Notes: generated by a model not told the origin, from the letters alone. A stretch of 64,000 nucleotides of DNA from Asterella californica (GCA_036924285.1 JAYKYS010000002.1:4278001-4342000); one strand, 5' to 3'. Positions 22,496-34,653 are shown, numbered from the stretch's first letter. Numbers and translations are program-made.

Positions 22496-23889
22496 TGTCG
22501 CGCTACTTGACGGCTACATGCTTGACTTCTACTCCGACGCTTGAGTTTAGTAGTTCTAGAAGTTAGTTCATATTACTTCTAGTCCTTTATACATATGTTT
22601 GACACCTTTGCATACGATGTTGACACTATTGTGTTATATATTTTGAGTCTTAGTAGGTTGATAATATGTTATCTATCTTGTTCAAGCAATCCTGCGCTTG
22701 CGCAAACGATATCATGATTATCTATGTTGTGAAAGTACATAACTTAAGGTTTCCATGCTGATAAGGATTTAAGCTCATGGGTTGTACTTACATGTCGCCC
22801 ATGCATGCTTTCTAGATTGGTTAAGTTATCTTTTAGGGTTACGTGTTATTTTACATGCCTTCGCGTGAAGTTTAAGATTTACGCTGGCACTTTAGAGGGC
22901 TGACGTGGTAGCCTTTGAGTGAATTTGAGTTGCCACGTGGATTAGGGCACTAAAGGACAACCAAGTGGAGCTATGAACTCCCTTTGGTCTGTTTTTGTCT
23001 TTAGTTTAACTCTAAATTTAGAAACAGAGCTCTAAAGGTGAGTTCGAGCATTTGGTGAGGAGTCTTCGAAATCTGAGCGCACAGGAGAGTAGAGCTCGTC
23101 ATGCCAAGCACTTCCAGTGAAATTTTCGATCGATTTGAGTCAATAAAGACAAAGTTATGACCAATTGAAGTTCGAATTGTGCTAGAATTGAATCACTTTT
23201 GTTGGATTTAGGGTTTTCAGTGTCACTTGCAGCAGATTTGAGGAAATTGCTTCAAAACTTCGAGGTTGTGTTCTCTGCCAGCAGGGCTACAATTTCTCAA
23301 AAAATTTCGCATCGATTGAGTGACTGAGTAATTCAGGGCGGCCGCTGAAGCTGGAGGGGTCTGAAAAGCTCTTAATCTAGAGCAGCGACTTCAGAGGAGG
23401 AGATCTGGAGTTCTGTGTACATTCAGGAGTCCCAACTTCACAGGGAGGTTCAGCACCCTGTAGACTTCAAATATTGTGAGAGTATTTGAATTTGATCAAG
23501 CCAATCTTCTGTTCTAGGTTGAAATAGCCAGCTGGGTACCAGAAATTGCCGCAATTTTCTTACTCAGAACTTTTCTGTCAACATCTCGGTGTCAGAATTT
23601 GATCTCAGGCTGAAACTTCGTGTGTGAGTTCAGTAGTACCTCATTTGCGTGTAGGGGAAGTTTAGAAGTCTAAACCTTCATAGTTTTCTTCTCCGTGAGT
23701 GTCAAAGTTCACCACCAGATCCTATTACTGCCAGTTATACCTGAATTTCGCTTTATGAGTATATTACAAGATCTTACACACCTGTGTGAGTGTTTATAGG
23801 CCTGTTGTTACCTGAAAGCCAACCTCTTGAGTAAACAACCACAGCCAGAAGCCCGGCGCTTTCCTAGATAGACGGATCACACTCCAACA
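22496..23889 (+). repeat. E-type LTR within the duplicated block
   Basis: Starts TGTCGCGCTACTTGAC after the polypurine tract TTCAGAGGGGGTGGA (22481-22495) and ends CACTCCAACA. It corresponds to the LTR at 38152-39545, including TATATATTTTGAG near 22637 and AATAAA near 23142. It is followed at once by GCGGGATCATAG, the D sequence flanking the original E insertion. Confidence 0.9.
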
Positions 23890-25581
23890 GCGGGATCATA
23901 GTAGTAGCATATCCATCACTCTTGTTATCTCGTCCTACAGGTGTGATTTCTGAAAACCCTTACTCCTACATATAGGAGAATCTCTCAAAGTCTGTTTTTT
24001 CGTTCGTGGTTCGTACGAATGGTCAGAAACTTAACAAAACGTCTGTCATCTAGACTACGGATCCTAGCATAGTGAGATCCGTCATCCATCACTTTCGTCT
24101 CCATTCGAACTGCAGTGATATAAGACTGGCCAAGAATCAAAGGATATGAAGCAGAAGACTGCATGAAGAAGTGCTGATCTACCTCCAATCACCCAGCTTC
24201 ACTCTCCCGTTGGGACAAGCGCCATATAACTCACCCTTCTGGTTGTTTGCAGCTCGTAACACCCAACTATGGTTCAGTTCGATAGACCACTGTCCCCTAT
24301 CGTACACCTCCCGTGACATGATCTTGATCTCATATCCGTGATCAACTAAAGCAGCAACAGGTTCAAGACTTCCAAGGCGAACTCGTGTAGCAGTTGTAGC
24401 ACGAGCCCAGTGTCTTTTTCTGAAGTCGCTATCGGTAGCTGGACTCTCGTCGCCAGCTTCTTCATCTTCAAATTCATCAGTGTTGGTATCAGCAACCAAC
24501 GCTTCTTGCTGGTACTCTGTATCATCAGCCTCTTGAAAATGCACCTTTCCGAACTCTACATCATTTAGAGAAGCTCCTACTGCATCTATCATCTGACTTT
24601 CTACTTGCTCGGACATTACTTGTCTCTTTCGCTTAATGATGTTGATGATCAATTCGTGAAACTCCCTCATCACTATACCAAGAACCTCTCGAAGAGAAAA
24701 CTCGAGTCGTGCGTCAAATATCCTCTGCTCCAAGATGCTCTTCAGATCAGTAGAAGTTTCTATGTCTGTTGTCGACTTGTAAGCCGATCCCTTCTCTTTC
24801 TCTTGGACAGTAAACCGTCTATCAGCAGTCGTTGGTTCTTGCTGGGATCTCTGCACGTCCTCCATCGGACCTGGTGCTGATGGAGGAGCTGCAGAAGTAG
24901 ACGGGATGTCTTCTGGAGGAGCTGCTCGCCTCCTTGTGACTCTTCGTCTGTCCCTAGTCTCCTCTGAAACTCTAGTATCAAGTTCAGAGGCTTCTCGCCG
25001 TCTCTTTTCTTCCACAGAAGCATCCTGCCAGTGAACGTGTCTATCCACGTCCAAGAATATTTTCAGAAGGAACTTGAGCATTTTTCTTCTCAACAGTCCT
25101 ATCTAGCAACGTAGGACTGGAAGAAACTTCAATGTGTCCGGCATATACATCAGAATTTACCGGTGGTGTTATCAACGCATTTACAGTTGCAGCCGTGGCA
25201 ATCTGACGTAGACTTCTCATGCCTCCTTGCCCAAACTGCGTGTTCAGCGGGTCTCCACTCGAAGAAAGGTGCAGCCTACCATTCTGATAGCGAACCACAC
25301 CATCTTGTAAGGCAGCCGTAAGCTCCTCACAATCCTCTCGAAAATGATCAAGACTGTCATACCAGATACATCTACGAACAGGAGCACCTCCTGGACGTGC
25401 AGCAGCAGGCGCCGGTGGCTGCTCTCTCTGCAGACCAGCTAGCTCCACCTTCAGCTGTCCATGGTTCTCCGCATGTCTCTGAATCAGTGCCCTTTGTGCA
25501 GGAACTGACACAATTGGCATCATAGAAACTGCAGCCGGGACAACAGGTCTAGGAGCCGGAGCAAGAGCCGGAGGTTGCTGT
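23890..25581 (-). pseudogene. Element D gag-protease, duplicated and truncated
   Basis: Copy of 39546-41237. On the minus strand it encodes the Gag zinc knuckle (a CIWYDSLDHFREDC variant with one Cys changed to Tyr), an acidic/charged linker, and the protease region ALVDHGYEIKIM, then ILGQSYITAVRMETKVMDDG in a shifted frame. It carries the same frame breaks as its twin: a jump near 25060-25090 with about 30 codons missing relative to F, and a one-base shift near 24180. At 25581 it is cut in mid-gag by A LTR sequence. Confidence 0.88.
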
Positions 25582-26051
25582 TTGTTACACTATACCACAC
25601 ATACTTGTTGTGAGCCTAAGACTCAACTCTTACCAGGTCCTCACAGTCCAGCTTCCACTCTCATAAGACATCTATTCTGTCTTCCAGAATTCTAACATTG
25701 CTTCCTAAGTACATCACTTCTTCCGAGCTATATCTAAGCAATCTTAACTAAGCAAGGCATCGAATGGATTCCTAAGAAGACAATCCATCTTGCAATTCAT
25801 CCTACTTCCTAACAGAAGATGAGAAGATACGTGAAAAGTGAAGTCTACGAATGGATCAGAAGAAGGTTGCGGACTTTTGTGGTGAAAGTGACCTCCAAGA
25901 AGACTCTCGAGACAGCTTCTAGGTAACTGAAGTCTTCAAAAGACTTCCCGCAGCTAGGCTTCTCATCATTGATCTGTAAAGAATGCTTCTTTCTTCTTAT
26001 GTCTTTGCTCCGACTACACGGACTTCAAGGACCAATCTCCAGGAAGAACGT
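25582..26051 (-). repeat. Element A LTR fragment, U3 side
   Basis: The minus strand from 26051 to 25582 parallels B from about 8990 to 9440. Matching blocks are CACTTTCACCACAAAAGTCCGCAACC (B 9113-9138 region), TAGGAAGTAGGATG, GCTTAGATATAGCTCGGAAG and GTGTAACAAA. It continues logically into 21161 (B about 9445), with the 4.4-kb copy inserted between. On the right it ends where element D's LTR begins. Open frames here are shadows. Confidence 0.78.
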
Positions 26052-27770
26052 TGTCGAGACGAGAGTTTCTTGGGAAGGGCCGAACCTTCTAGCTGTGATA
26101 CGATCGTGAAGAGGAGGGCGAAAATCACACACAGAATACGGATCGCAAGAAAACACACCACCACGATTTCGGTCCGGCCAAGATAAAACACACGGCGTGC
26201 AAGTAAATCTTCAACTCGAGATCCTCCAGATTGAAAAGCTCACGCTCAAGGACTCAAAATATCAGAAAACTGCACATGTGAAGCACCAGCGCGTTCACCT
26301 AGAAGCTTCCCGTTTTCTTTTCAGAAAAGTGTACGTACAAGTTGTAAGTCTCCTCTCTACTCGATTCTGTCTACTAATCTCAATCCCTTGATGTCAAAAC
26401 TCTGATCAGTCAGAAAATCTCTTCAGACGTAACCTCCGTGTAAAAAATCTCTCCTCAGCTCTACTCATTCTCTCTACTCGATAGTCTCTCCACGGTAAAC
26501 TCTACACTGCTCGTGATCCTCAAACTGCAATAATTCCTTGAGAATTCTCTCTCTCCGTAGTACACCCCTCTGGATTTTCCTCCACCTTATGTAACCTTCA
26601 GTGTCACATGGCAGGGGTAAAAGACACCCTAAACAGATGGCAGCAGAAAAATAAATCTCTGACAATAAATCTACACGTAAGAAGACTATTTCACTAAGCT
26701 TCGTAGGTTCATCTGTACGGACGGCCACCGAGTCGATCGTACAGTCAGCATTGGTCATCTCCATCCGAAGTAACTCCACCATGGCTACCTCTGGCCACCG
26801 GAATCACCTCGTTCTAACACGTGGAGCCCGAGTTATCATCATTGTCGTTTTCCGGCCCCCTTAAACTTCGAAATACCGTAAGTATTGCCTCAGGTGTCAG
26901 TTTCACTTGATTTTTCGACTCAAGTGAATAATATGTCGAGCTCTACATTTTTCTACAAAAGATTTGGTACCGACTTGGAGTATCTTTGATGTCATCTCGC
27001 TACCCCATGACTTAGAGGGCCGCAACCGAACCCGTACTAGTGACCCCGACAACCCGAAAGCGAGAGGTCCATTTCAAAATCCGGTTGTAATCTCCCTCTA
27101 GCATCCACACTAGCTGACTGCACTAGTAAAGGGATAGACGGAGGCGTCCCGCATTCACGGTACGTTTAAGGGACATCTAGTGTCTCGTCTATAGACAACT
27201 TGGTGCCCTTCATATTCCCCCGAAGGGGCCAGTCTACTCCAAGCCGGTTGTGAGTTTGAAGGGATTTGATCCAGAGACCTCCTCCCTACAAGTTTCTCAG
27301 TTACATCACGGAAGCTGATCTCACAACTGGTTTTAGAGACCAGTTGCTAAACTGATATGCTAGAAAGCTGCGGTATTTCGTATTTTCTTTACTAACACGA
27401 AATGCCATAACTTTCACTAGATATGCTCTATTTGTGCATTTCGAAATGCAAACAAATACTACATACTACAATCTACATGAGAGAAATCTAAAAACATATT
27501 TTTCGAACTCACTCAGATTTATGGTAAATTCTCCGGTATCAGAAATCTTGTGGAAGAACCCCAAGTAACATTTCGCCTGCAACTCCATTTGCAACTTTTG
27601 AACATACCACGGTGATCAGCGCGGCGAGACCTACACCGTGGTGTTTTCAGATTTTTGAATGCTCACTTCCTCCAAAATCAACTTTTTTGAGGTCTTAACT
27701 TCACTAAGAGAGATTAACTTCTAACTAAGAGGTGAATTATTTACTATGTGGAATAACTCACATCACGACA
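26052..27770 (-). repeat. Element D 3' LTR (about 1.72 kb)
   Basis: On the minus strand it begins TGTCGTGATGTGAG right after the purine tract (27771-27785, GAAGGGGGTGGA) and ends GTCTCGACA at 26052. The end portion matches D's truncated 5' LTR at 42110-42246 (both contain GATAAAACACACGGC), and the first ~110 bp match F's LTR start. The middle part is unlike F's LTR. It holds no credible gene. A TGGATCAAATCCC box on the minus strand near 27265 is noted among the rejected items. Confidence 0.75.
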
Positions 27771-30700
27771 TCCACCCCCTTCAAACCTGCACATCCTTTG
27801 GCATGTGCCAACCTCTTCATCGTTCTATCTGCTCTTCATCATCATCAGTCTCCTTCGTCTCAACCTCTTCAGTAGTCTCGTCTTCGTCCATTGTCATCCT
27901 CTCAGACTCCAAAAAGTTGAACAAATCTATTGATCCTCCATGTTATTTGAACAACTTCACTCGTTTGCCAGCCACATATAGTTTCAAAGGAGTACCATCT
28001 AACTCACGTAAACTATAAGTGACATTCTCATAAACATCTAACACAACATAAGGCTCGAACCATCTTCGTGAGAACTTACGAAGTGTAGAATGCTGGTTCT
28101 CCAACGTGCTATCATACACCAGAACCCAGTCACCAACACGTATTAGCTTTGGTCATAGTCGGTGAGTCTTGTCGAAACGCTCTTTGTTTCTGACTCGAGT
28201 CACCTTCAGCTTCCTTTGCGCCTCAGCAAGATCCTCCTCCCTTCGCTCCAACTACCTAGTTCGTAAAGCAGGGAGTGAAGTATGATCTATACCATCTTCC
28301 CACGGTAGCGTAGCCCACCTAGGAAAGTCCTCCTCAGCAGGCATGATTGGCTTCTGTCCCAACATAAGCTCAACTGGCATATAGCCAGTCGTGGTACAGT
28401 GTGTAGTTCTATCAGCCCATAAAGCAAATGGAAGTAGTCTCGGTCATTCTCTAGGCCTACCATCACATGCTTTTACTAAAGCGTGAACAATAGAAGGGTG
28501 TCCTCATTCACTCTTATCAATGCCTTCTGGATTCATGGCAGTAGTAAGCCGAAGCTTTACTCCATAGCGAGCAAAGAACTCCTTCGCTTCTGCACCTCTC
28601 AACTCGTCCCTATCTGCTCGTAATTTTCCAACAGATCCATAACGACAAATAATATCTTCTAGTACGAATCTACATATGTTCTCTGTAATCTTCGTTCGTA
28701 GTGCTCGTCCCTCCACGTAGTTGGAGAGATCTTCTCGAGCCAACACCAAATAACGCATCCTCTATAGTCCCGGCGGCATCATCACAAGATCAAAGACCCA
28801 CGAAAAATGAATACTAGGTGGGTAGGTAGGTACAAGTCCATCTCTGTAACGGACTTTAGAGTAGAATTGGCAGTGCAGACATGACCCAACAAAATCCACT
28901 ACGTCTTGATACAAACTCTTCCACCAGTATCGCTCCTTCATTTTTGTGTACGTAGCCCAAACTCCACGATGTCCAGCCCACAAGGTGTCATGAAACTCCT
29001 TAAGTAGATTTAGCTTCGTCGGTTGATCATCCACCACTCTAGCAAGAATCCCATCTCTTCTCTTCGGACGCTTCCACAGATAACCTTCACGTAGAAGGTA
29101 ACCGTACGTCTTTCATCTGATCTCCTTGAACTCTGCATCACTCCAGCCTTCTCGGCTACATAATGAACTCAGATAGAATCCAATGTCACGGAACTTCTCC
29201 GTGTAGAACTCCTCGTTGAACAACAGTGGTTCCAAGTCTGAAGTCTGCTGACCAACTTGGCACCAAACATCTCTCTTCTCTTCATCTTCCACTTCTGTAA
29301 TCATCTCATCCTCATCTGTATAACGAGCCCTAGATAACATGTCTGCAACAGGATTGTCCTTTGCTGCTATATGTTTCAGCTCAGGGTTCATACTCTGGAT
29401 ATAAACAATCCATTGTAGCATTGCTATGTCTGGAGTATTACAGTTTGCTATCATACCTAGCAAAGACAAACAATCTGTTTCTACTATCACACGGGCATCT
29501 ATCAAGAACTCTCGATCTATCTTCATAGCAGTAACAGATAGGCAACGTAACTTGAGGATAGTTACGTTGCCTATCTGTTAAGATTCGAGCTCCAAACCTA
29601 GAAATAAATTGCACACCGTCTGCGTCTTCCTGACCAACTGCTCATCCAATCGTCTTTGGACTCGTGTCAACAGTCAATATGATAGGTCTTCCGCTCTCGT
29701 AGTTAAATCTCCTTAGTACAAGTGGAGACTTCAAAGACTCTTTCAGCTGCTCCATCATCTCGTGATGTTCTTGCCGCCAAGTAAACGTCTTTCCCTTTCT
29801 CAGAAGTGCATACAGAGACTCGGCAATGTGTGCATAATGAGAAATACACAAGCTCCTAAGAATCGTCGAACCTCAGTGATGTTGGTATAGTATGCTATCC
29901 TTGCTATAACATCTACCTTCTCTAGGTTCAGTCGTCTCCCAAAAGTACCACACAAGACCCACCACCACAATCTCTGACATTCCAAAGAGAGATTTGGTAC
30001 CTGACAGAGTGAGGTGCTTCCAAGCGCATCAGCATCTTTTCTACATCTCGAATGTGGTCTGCAATGAACTTTCTGCAACCATCAGAAGTCACAACTTCGT
30101 CTTTGTCCTCCACTGGACAGTCTTTCAAGAGGATATCATCCAGAAATGGGATAGTGACCTCAGGTATAAACTCCCGTAACACCTTATGCGTCGCGTTTTG
30201 CATAAGAGCTACTGAGTTTGTCGCACCCTGAGGAAGAGTACACATCCGCATCAACTCCAAAGGTGTACGCATGGTAGTCAAGTCTCTACTCTCCAAAGCA
30301 AGCTGAAACTGATCATAACCTGAAAATAGATCTCCAATAGAATAGATCGATCTTCCAGCAAATGCCTCGGCTACTTCATCAACCACAAGTCCTGTCTCAA
30401 CGTTTCGAATCGTGATGTTGTTGGCAGGCTGCAAGTCTTGGATGAAGCGTAAGGCCCCTGTCTTCTTAGGTACTGTGAACCATCGGCTTGAGTACGGAGC
30501 CATGGATGGTTCAAGAATACCCATCCGCATCCTCAGTAACTCAATAATCTTCGGTAGCAAGGCACGAGGGACTGGAATCAGCTTCAAGTCCCAAGGTACA
30601 TGAGGAACAGTGAAGATAACCATCAAAGCTATCACACTAGGATCCACACAACCAATCTCCTCAACTGAGAAAGAAAATGTCTTACCATGGTTAACTATCA

Positions 30701-31367
30701 TCTGCTCAAAAGCTCGTTTCTCCACTTCAGTCAAGAAGCCACCCCCTCCTATCTAGAGCTGCTCGAGTGTCTCTTGAGTAAACTCGTGTCCTATCTGTTT
30801 AAGATCTCTCAGTACAGACTCAATGGCCGCTAACTCCATCTGCTGTCGAGAATCAACAGGTAACTAGGTCACCACTGGTTTCACCTTCTTCGCTACAATT
30901 TTGTATTTGGTGTGAACATCTGCTTCTTCACGAGAGCCACACCAACAGATTGCATCCTTCCATCCACTCTCCAGTCTCGGATGAGGACGAGATTGCAAGC
31001 ACGAGACAACCTCCTCATAGACTTTATGAGAGTGGATAGAGATCACCACCCTTCCTCCCATCTGCTCCATCAACCTATCTACATCATCCAGCCAACGAAC
31101 AAAAGACTGTACACCTACAAACTCCTCGTAAACACCAGAAATCATCTCACCTTCATTCAGAAGTCCTGTACAGCGTAGATTTTCTGCATATTTTTCCATC
31201 TGCCTTCTACTCTTCTCAGTCAAATCCTCTACTCTCTTGAACTCACTCCAGTCATTAGAACTGAAAGTCATCAAATTAGATTTCCAACTATGTACAATGT
31301 AACTATTCTCTGAATCTTGAGCAACCTCTTCGTCAGCCTCCTGTGATCCCACATGCTGCTCAAGCGG
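27771..31367 (-). pseudogene. Element D pol (RT, RNase H, integrase), degenerate
   Basis: Minus-strand remnants, in order: a pol leader (31352-30864, with WKDAICWCGSREEA), RT (30734-29928, with SSRWFTVPKKTGALRFIQD, LPQGATNSVALMQNA and the catalytic IPFLDDILLK), RNase H (29851-29113, with ILTVDTSPKTIG, VETDCLSLLGM and NPVADMLSRA), integrase zinc-binding region (29037-28762, with AGHRGVWATYTKMKERYWW) and core (28758-28504, with LRADRDELR and NPEGIDKSE), then GPYVV-type remnants to about 27900. A dozen or so frameshifts and stops separate the blocks. A short tandem-like duplication near 29530-29580 (TAACAGATAGGCAACGTAAC and its inverse) disrupts RNase H. It is interrupted at 31367 by element E; gag continues at 39546. 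Confidence 0.88.
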
Positions 31368-31503
31368 TGTCGCGCTACTTGGCGGCTACATGCTTGACTT
31401 CTACTCCGACGCTTGAGTTTAGTAGTTCTAGAAGTTAGCTCATATTACTTCTAGTCCTTTATACATATGTTTGACACCTTTGCATACGATGTTGACACTA
31501 TTG

Positions 31504-31516
31504 TGTTATATATTTT
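31504..31516 (+). promoter_or_regulatory. Conserved LTR TATA box of the D/E/F family
   Basis: GTTATATATTTTG followed by AGTCTTAGTAGGTTGATA. The same block stands in F's LTRs on the minus strand (51087-51076 and 43460-43449), although the rest of the two LTRs has diverged. This conservation points to the core promoter. Confidence 0.55.
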
Positions 31517-31706
31517 GAGTCTTAGTAGGTTGATAGTATGTTGTCTATCTTGTTCAAGCACTCCTGCGCTTGCGCAAATGATATCATGCTTATCTATGTT
31601 GTGAAAGTACATAACTTAGGTGAGGAGTCTTTGAAATCTGAGCACACAGGAGAGTAGAGCTCGTCATGCCAAGCACTTCCAGTGAAATTTTCGATCGATT
31701 TGAGTC

Positions 31707-31712
31707 AATAAA
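31707..31712 (+). promoter_or_regulatory. Probable LTR polyadenylation signal
   Basis: AATAAA within GAGTCAATAAAGACAAAG; the twin in the 3' LTR is at 38798-38803. F's LTR has the matching GAGGCAATAAACAAGG on the minus strand (43050-43045), so the hexamer is conserved between the subfamilies, downstream of the TATA box. Confidence 0.45.
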
Positions 31713-32530
31713 GACAAAGTTATGACCAATTGAAGTTCGAATTGTACCAGAATTGAATCACTTTTGTTGGATTTAGGGTTTTCAGTGTCATTTGCAGCAG
31801 ATTTGAGGAAATTGCTTCAAAACTTCGAGGTTGTGTTCTCTGCCAGCAGGGCTACAATTTCTCAAAAATTTTCGCATCGATTGAGTGACTGAGTAATTTA
31901 GGGCGGCCGCTGAAGCTGGAGGGGTCTGAAAAGCTCTTAATCTAGAGCAGCGACTTCAGAGGAGGAGATCTGGAGTTCTGTGTACATTCAGGAGTCCCAA
32001 CTTCCCAGGGAGGTTCAGCACCCTGTAGACTTCAAATACTGTGAGAATATTTGAATTTGATCAAGCCAATCTTCTGTTCTAGGTTGAAATAGCCAGCTGG
32101 GTACCAGAAATTGTCGCAATTTTCTTACTCAGAACTTTTCTGTCAACATCTCGGTGTCAGAATTTGATCTCAGGCTGAAACTTCGTGTGTGAGTTCAGTA
32201 GTACCTCATTTGCGTGTAGGGGAAGTTTAGAAGTCTAAACCTTCATAGTTTTCTTCTCCGTGAGTGTCAAAGTTCACCGCCAGATCCTATTACTGCCAGT
32301 TATACCTGAATTTCGCTTTATGAGTATATTACAAGATCTTACACACCTGTGTGAGTGTTTATAGCCCTGTTGTTACCTGAAAGCCAACCTCTTCAGTAAA
32401 CAACCATAGCCAGAAGCCCGACGTTTTCCTAGGTAGACGGATCACACTCCGACATACTCTCTTTTTGATGAACTCGACGTGAAACACCTAGGGTGGGAGT
32501 TTTCTTGAGAGTGTTACAGGATCAGATATC

Positions 32531-34131
32531 ATGGCCAACCAAGGATCATCAAGTGGAGGTGCTGCTGCTGCTCAGCAACCTGTTCAGTTGGATGCTGCTA
32601 CGATGAAGATGTTCCAAGCCTTTTCCATGTTTATGTAGCAGCAGCAGAGCACAGAGAGGAAGGAGGTATTAGCAACCAAGGCGTTGCAATCTGTGGTGCA
32701 TCAGATGGATCAGTTCAAGGGGACAGATATTTCCAAATACGTGCGATATTATGCTAGGGAGATGGAGGTGAACAAGGTACTTGAGAAGGAGATGGTGGGG
32801 AACTTTGAACTTGCTGTTGTGCCTGAGATTCGTGGGCGTGTGAAGGAGCTCAAGCAGCAGCAAGGACAGAGTTGGGAGAGCTTTATGCGCGCTTTGAAGG
32901 AGGAGTATTACACTGAAGATTCAGAGAAGGTGACCAAGAGAACGTTCTTGGAGTGGGTGGTTAAGCCCAACAAAGGTTTGTCTGTAAATGAGTTGTTAAG
33001 GGAGTTTGATCGTCAGTATGCTCAGCTTTCTAGGACAAAAAAGCTTACACTAGAGGTGGAGAAGACAGAGCATTTTCTACAAGCAGCGGACGTGACTATT
33101 CAGGAGAAGCTTGAGCTGTTGTTGGAAGACAAGAGTGAGGAGAGAGGATTGAAGACTGATTGGAAGGAGGTTGAAGAGGCTGTCTCTTTGCTGACCAAGA
33201 GACAGAGAAGAAGGGACAAGGTGGTGGTAAGTGAAGCAGCACCTCTGATAATTCCTGTCAAGCAGTTGCCTACTAAACCCGCTTTGGTAATTGCTAGAGA
33301 GGAAGACTCACCGCTTGATGAGTTGATTAAGGATATGAAGGAGCTTAAGCTTAAGCTCACTAGGTTAGAAGAGAAGGAGCAGAATGTACAGCCTGCTATG
33401 CAGAGACCTCAGATGAGAGAAGGCATTGTTCATCGTTGTATATGGTGTGATAGCCTAGACCATGTAAGAAGAGATTGTGGGGAGTTTTCAGATGCATTGA
33501 GGAAGGTCTGATCTTCTTCAAAGATGGTAAGATCCATCTGAGAGAGACTGGGATGATGTTGGGAACCAACTTTAGCAAGGGTGGTATGAAGAGACTTGTG
33601 AATGAGATATCAGCATCACATGTTGTTTCTCTTGTGAATGCTGCTACGTGTGGAGTGAAAGTGGAAATGGAGAGAGAGAAAGGGATAACTGGGTTGTGGT
33701 CTGATGTAGTGCGGTCCGTAGCTAGAACAGAGCTAGACAAGGATGTGCTACGAAGGGTTGGCAACTCAATTCGAGAGGCTACAGGATGGAATGATCCTGT
33801 GGATACTATGTCAATACATGCTTATGTTGCAAGAAGTCAGCATGAAGCTGTACTAGAAGAAAAACGCAGGAGGGAGGATGCATGTGAGGCTTCTACAGCC
33901 AAACGACCTGCTACAAGGAGTGAAAGGGCTAGACCAGAGGCAAGGCAGGAGACAACACCTACTCGGGAGGAGACTATGGAGGATCTATCATCTACAACAC
34001 CAAAGGAGAAGGAGAGAAGCAAGGAGAAGGGTAAGATCCCTGCATACAAACTTCAGTCTGACATTGAGATTGCTACAGACTTGAAGCAGGTGGAAGCATC
34101 GCAGAAGAGCCATTATTCTCACAACCATTGA
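32531..34131 (+). pseudogene. Element E Gag
   Basis: The ATG at 32531 opens a frame with a low-complexity Ala/Gln start, broken by TAG at 32636 (CAG-to-TAG inside a CAG run). From 32684 a capsid-like region follows (LERE-rich; EIRGRVKELKQQQGQSWESF; LREFDRQYAQL), a Lys/Glu coiled-coil stretch, then the zinc knuckle CIWCDSLDHVRRDC (CX2CX4HX4C) near 33440. A frameshift near 33507 moves the rest (FFKDGKIHLRETGMM; GGMKRLV; ATGWNDPVDTMS) to another frame, ending at TGA 34131. Compared with F, about 100 codons before the protease are missing. The product would have packaged element RNA. Confidence 0.85.
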
Positions 34132-34155
34132 GCGAGAGCAACCACATAGACCTTA

Positions 34156-34653
34156 GTGAAGCTGGGAGATCTAGAGGAACCTGTGGTGGCATTGATTGAT
34201 CACGGCTCAGAGATTAATCTGATGTCTAAGGAGCTGTACAAGCGTGGGAGGTGGCCCATAGACACCGACCATGGATGGCTTATCCGTGCTGCCAACAACC
34301 AGCGGGGAGAACTCTATGGTGCTTGCCCCAACATCAAGGTAACTGTGGGTGACATCAGTGATGTTCATAATTTCTTTGTACAAGACATGTCAACATATCC
34401 TATCATTCTAGGGCAGCCTTACATTACTGCTGTTAGAATAGAGACACGAGTTATGGATGATGGTTCAGCCTATGCTAGGATACGTAGTAGAGACGGCAAA
34501 AGAGCTGTTCAGTTTTTGACTGTTGCTGCAGGACATGAGAGGAATCGTGATAGCTTGAGAGACCGTCCACTACCTAAGATTACTCAGGAGTTTAGAGAGT
34601 CTAGGGGTTTTGGCAGAGTACCATTGAAGAACGAGACTTCAACGGTACAGTAG
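34156..34653 (+). pseudogene. Element E retropepsin-like protease with DHG active site
   Basis: About 165 residues. VVALIDHGSEINLMSKELY carries the presumed catalytic Asp, in D-H-G where retropepsins usually have D-S-G or D-T-G. A conserved GELYGACPNIKVTVGDI segment follows, then a flap-like and C-terminal region with YPIILGQPYITAVRIETR and DDGSAYARIRS. The frame is open here and, unlike D and F, continuous across GDISDVHNFF. It is normally part of a polyprotein; the upstream deletion and stop at 34129 detach it from Gag. Confidence 0.8.

Larger units (their letters stand above)
21162..25581. repeat. 4.42-kb near-identical copy of 36818-41237
   Basis: Every landmark is offset by exactly 15656 bp from its twin, with no indel and only about a dozen substitutions over 4.4 kb (roughly 99.7% identity by eye). 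The copy starts inside E's integrase, contains E's whole 3' LTR and the E/D insertion junction, and stops inside D's gag. Neither end matches an LTR end, so this block did not move as an ordinary retrotransposon. It sits inside element A's LTR. It may be templated filler from break repair, or an assembly error. Confidence 0.92.
31368..32454 (+). repeat. Element E 5' LTR, internally deleted
   Basis: TGTCGCGCTACTTGG to CACTCCGACA. Relative to the 3' LTR it lacks about 307 bp between GTACATAACTTAGG (31620) and TGAGGAGTC, a deletion between short GG-containing repeats; the missing part lies at about 38403-38711. Elsewhere the two LTRs agree at roughly 98%. No TGGTGC-type primer-binding site follows (compare D/F), so E's priming site is degenerate or of another type. 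Confidence 0.9.

Noticed and set aside
24170..24200. Programmed frameshift between the protease halves, since both D and F change frame at the same place
   Set aside because: D needs a -1 shift and F a +1 shift, E reads through in one frame, and there is no shared slippery site; independent indels fit better.
24605..24880. Plus-strand open frames opposite gag of D (also 40261-40536) and opposite F
   Set aside because: They are mirror frames of the Gag linker with low-complexity Ser/Leu content and no motif.
20641..26051. Inversion within B's own 3' LTR as the explanation of the head-to-head LTRs
   Set aside because: The minus-strand pieces differ from B by about 20-25% while B's two LTR starts differ by about 4%, so they belong to the older element A.
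26860..27365. Possible SINE: a TGGATCAAATCCC B-box-like motif on the minus strand near 27265, with TAGCAACTGG (A-box-like) upstream
   Set aside because: The A box is imperfect and the spacing long. The sequence lies inside D's LTR body and I see no poly-A tail or target duplication.
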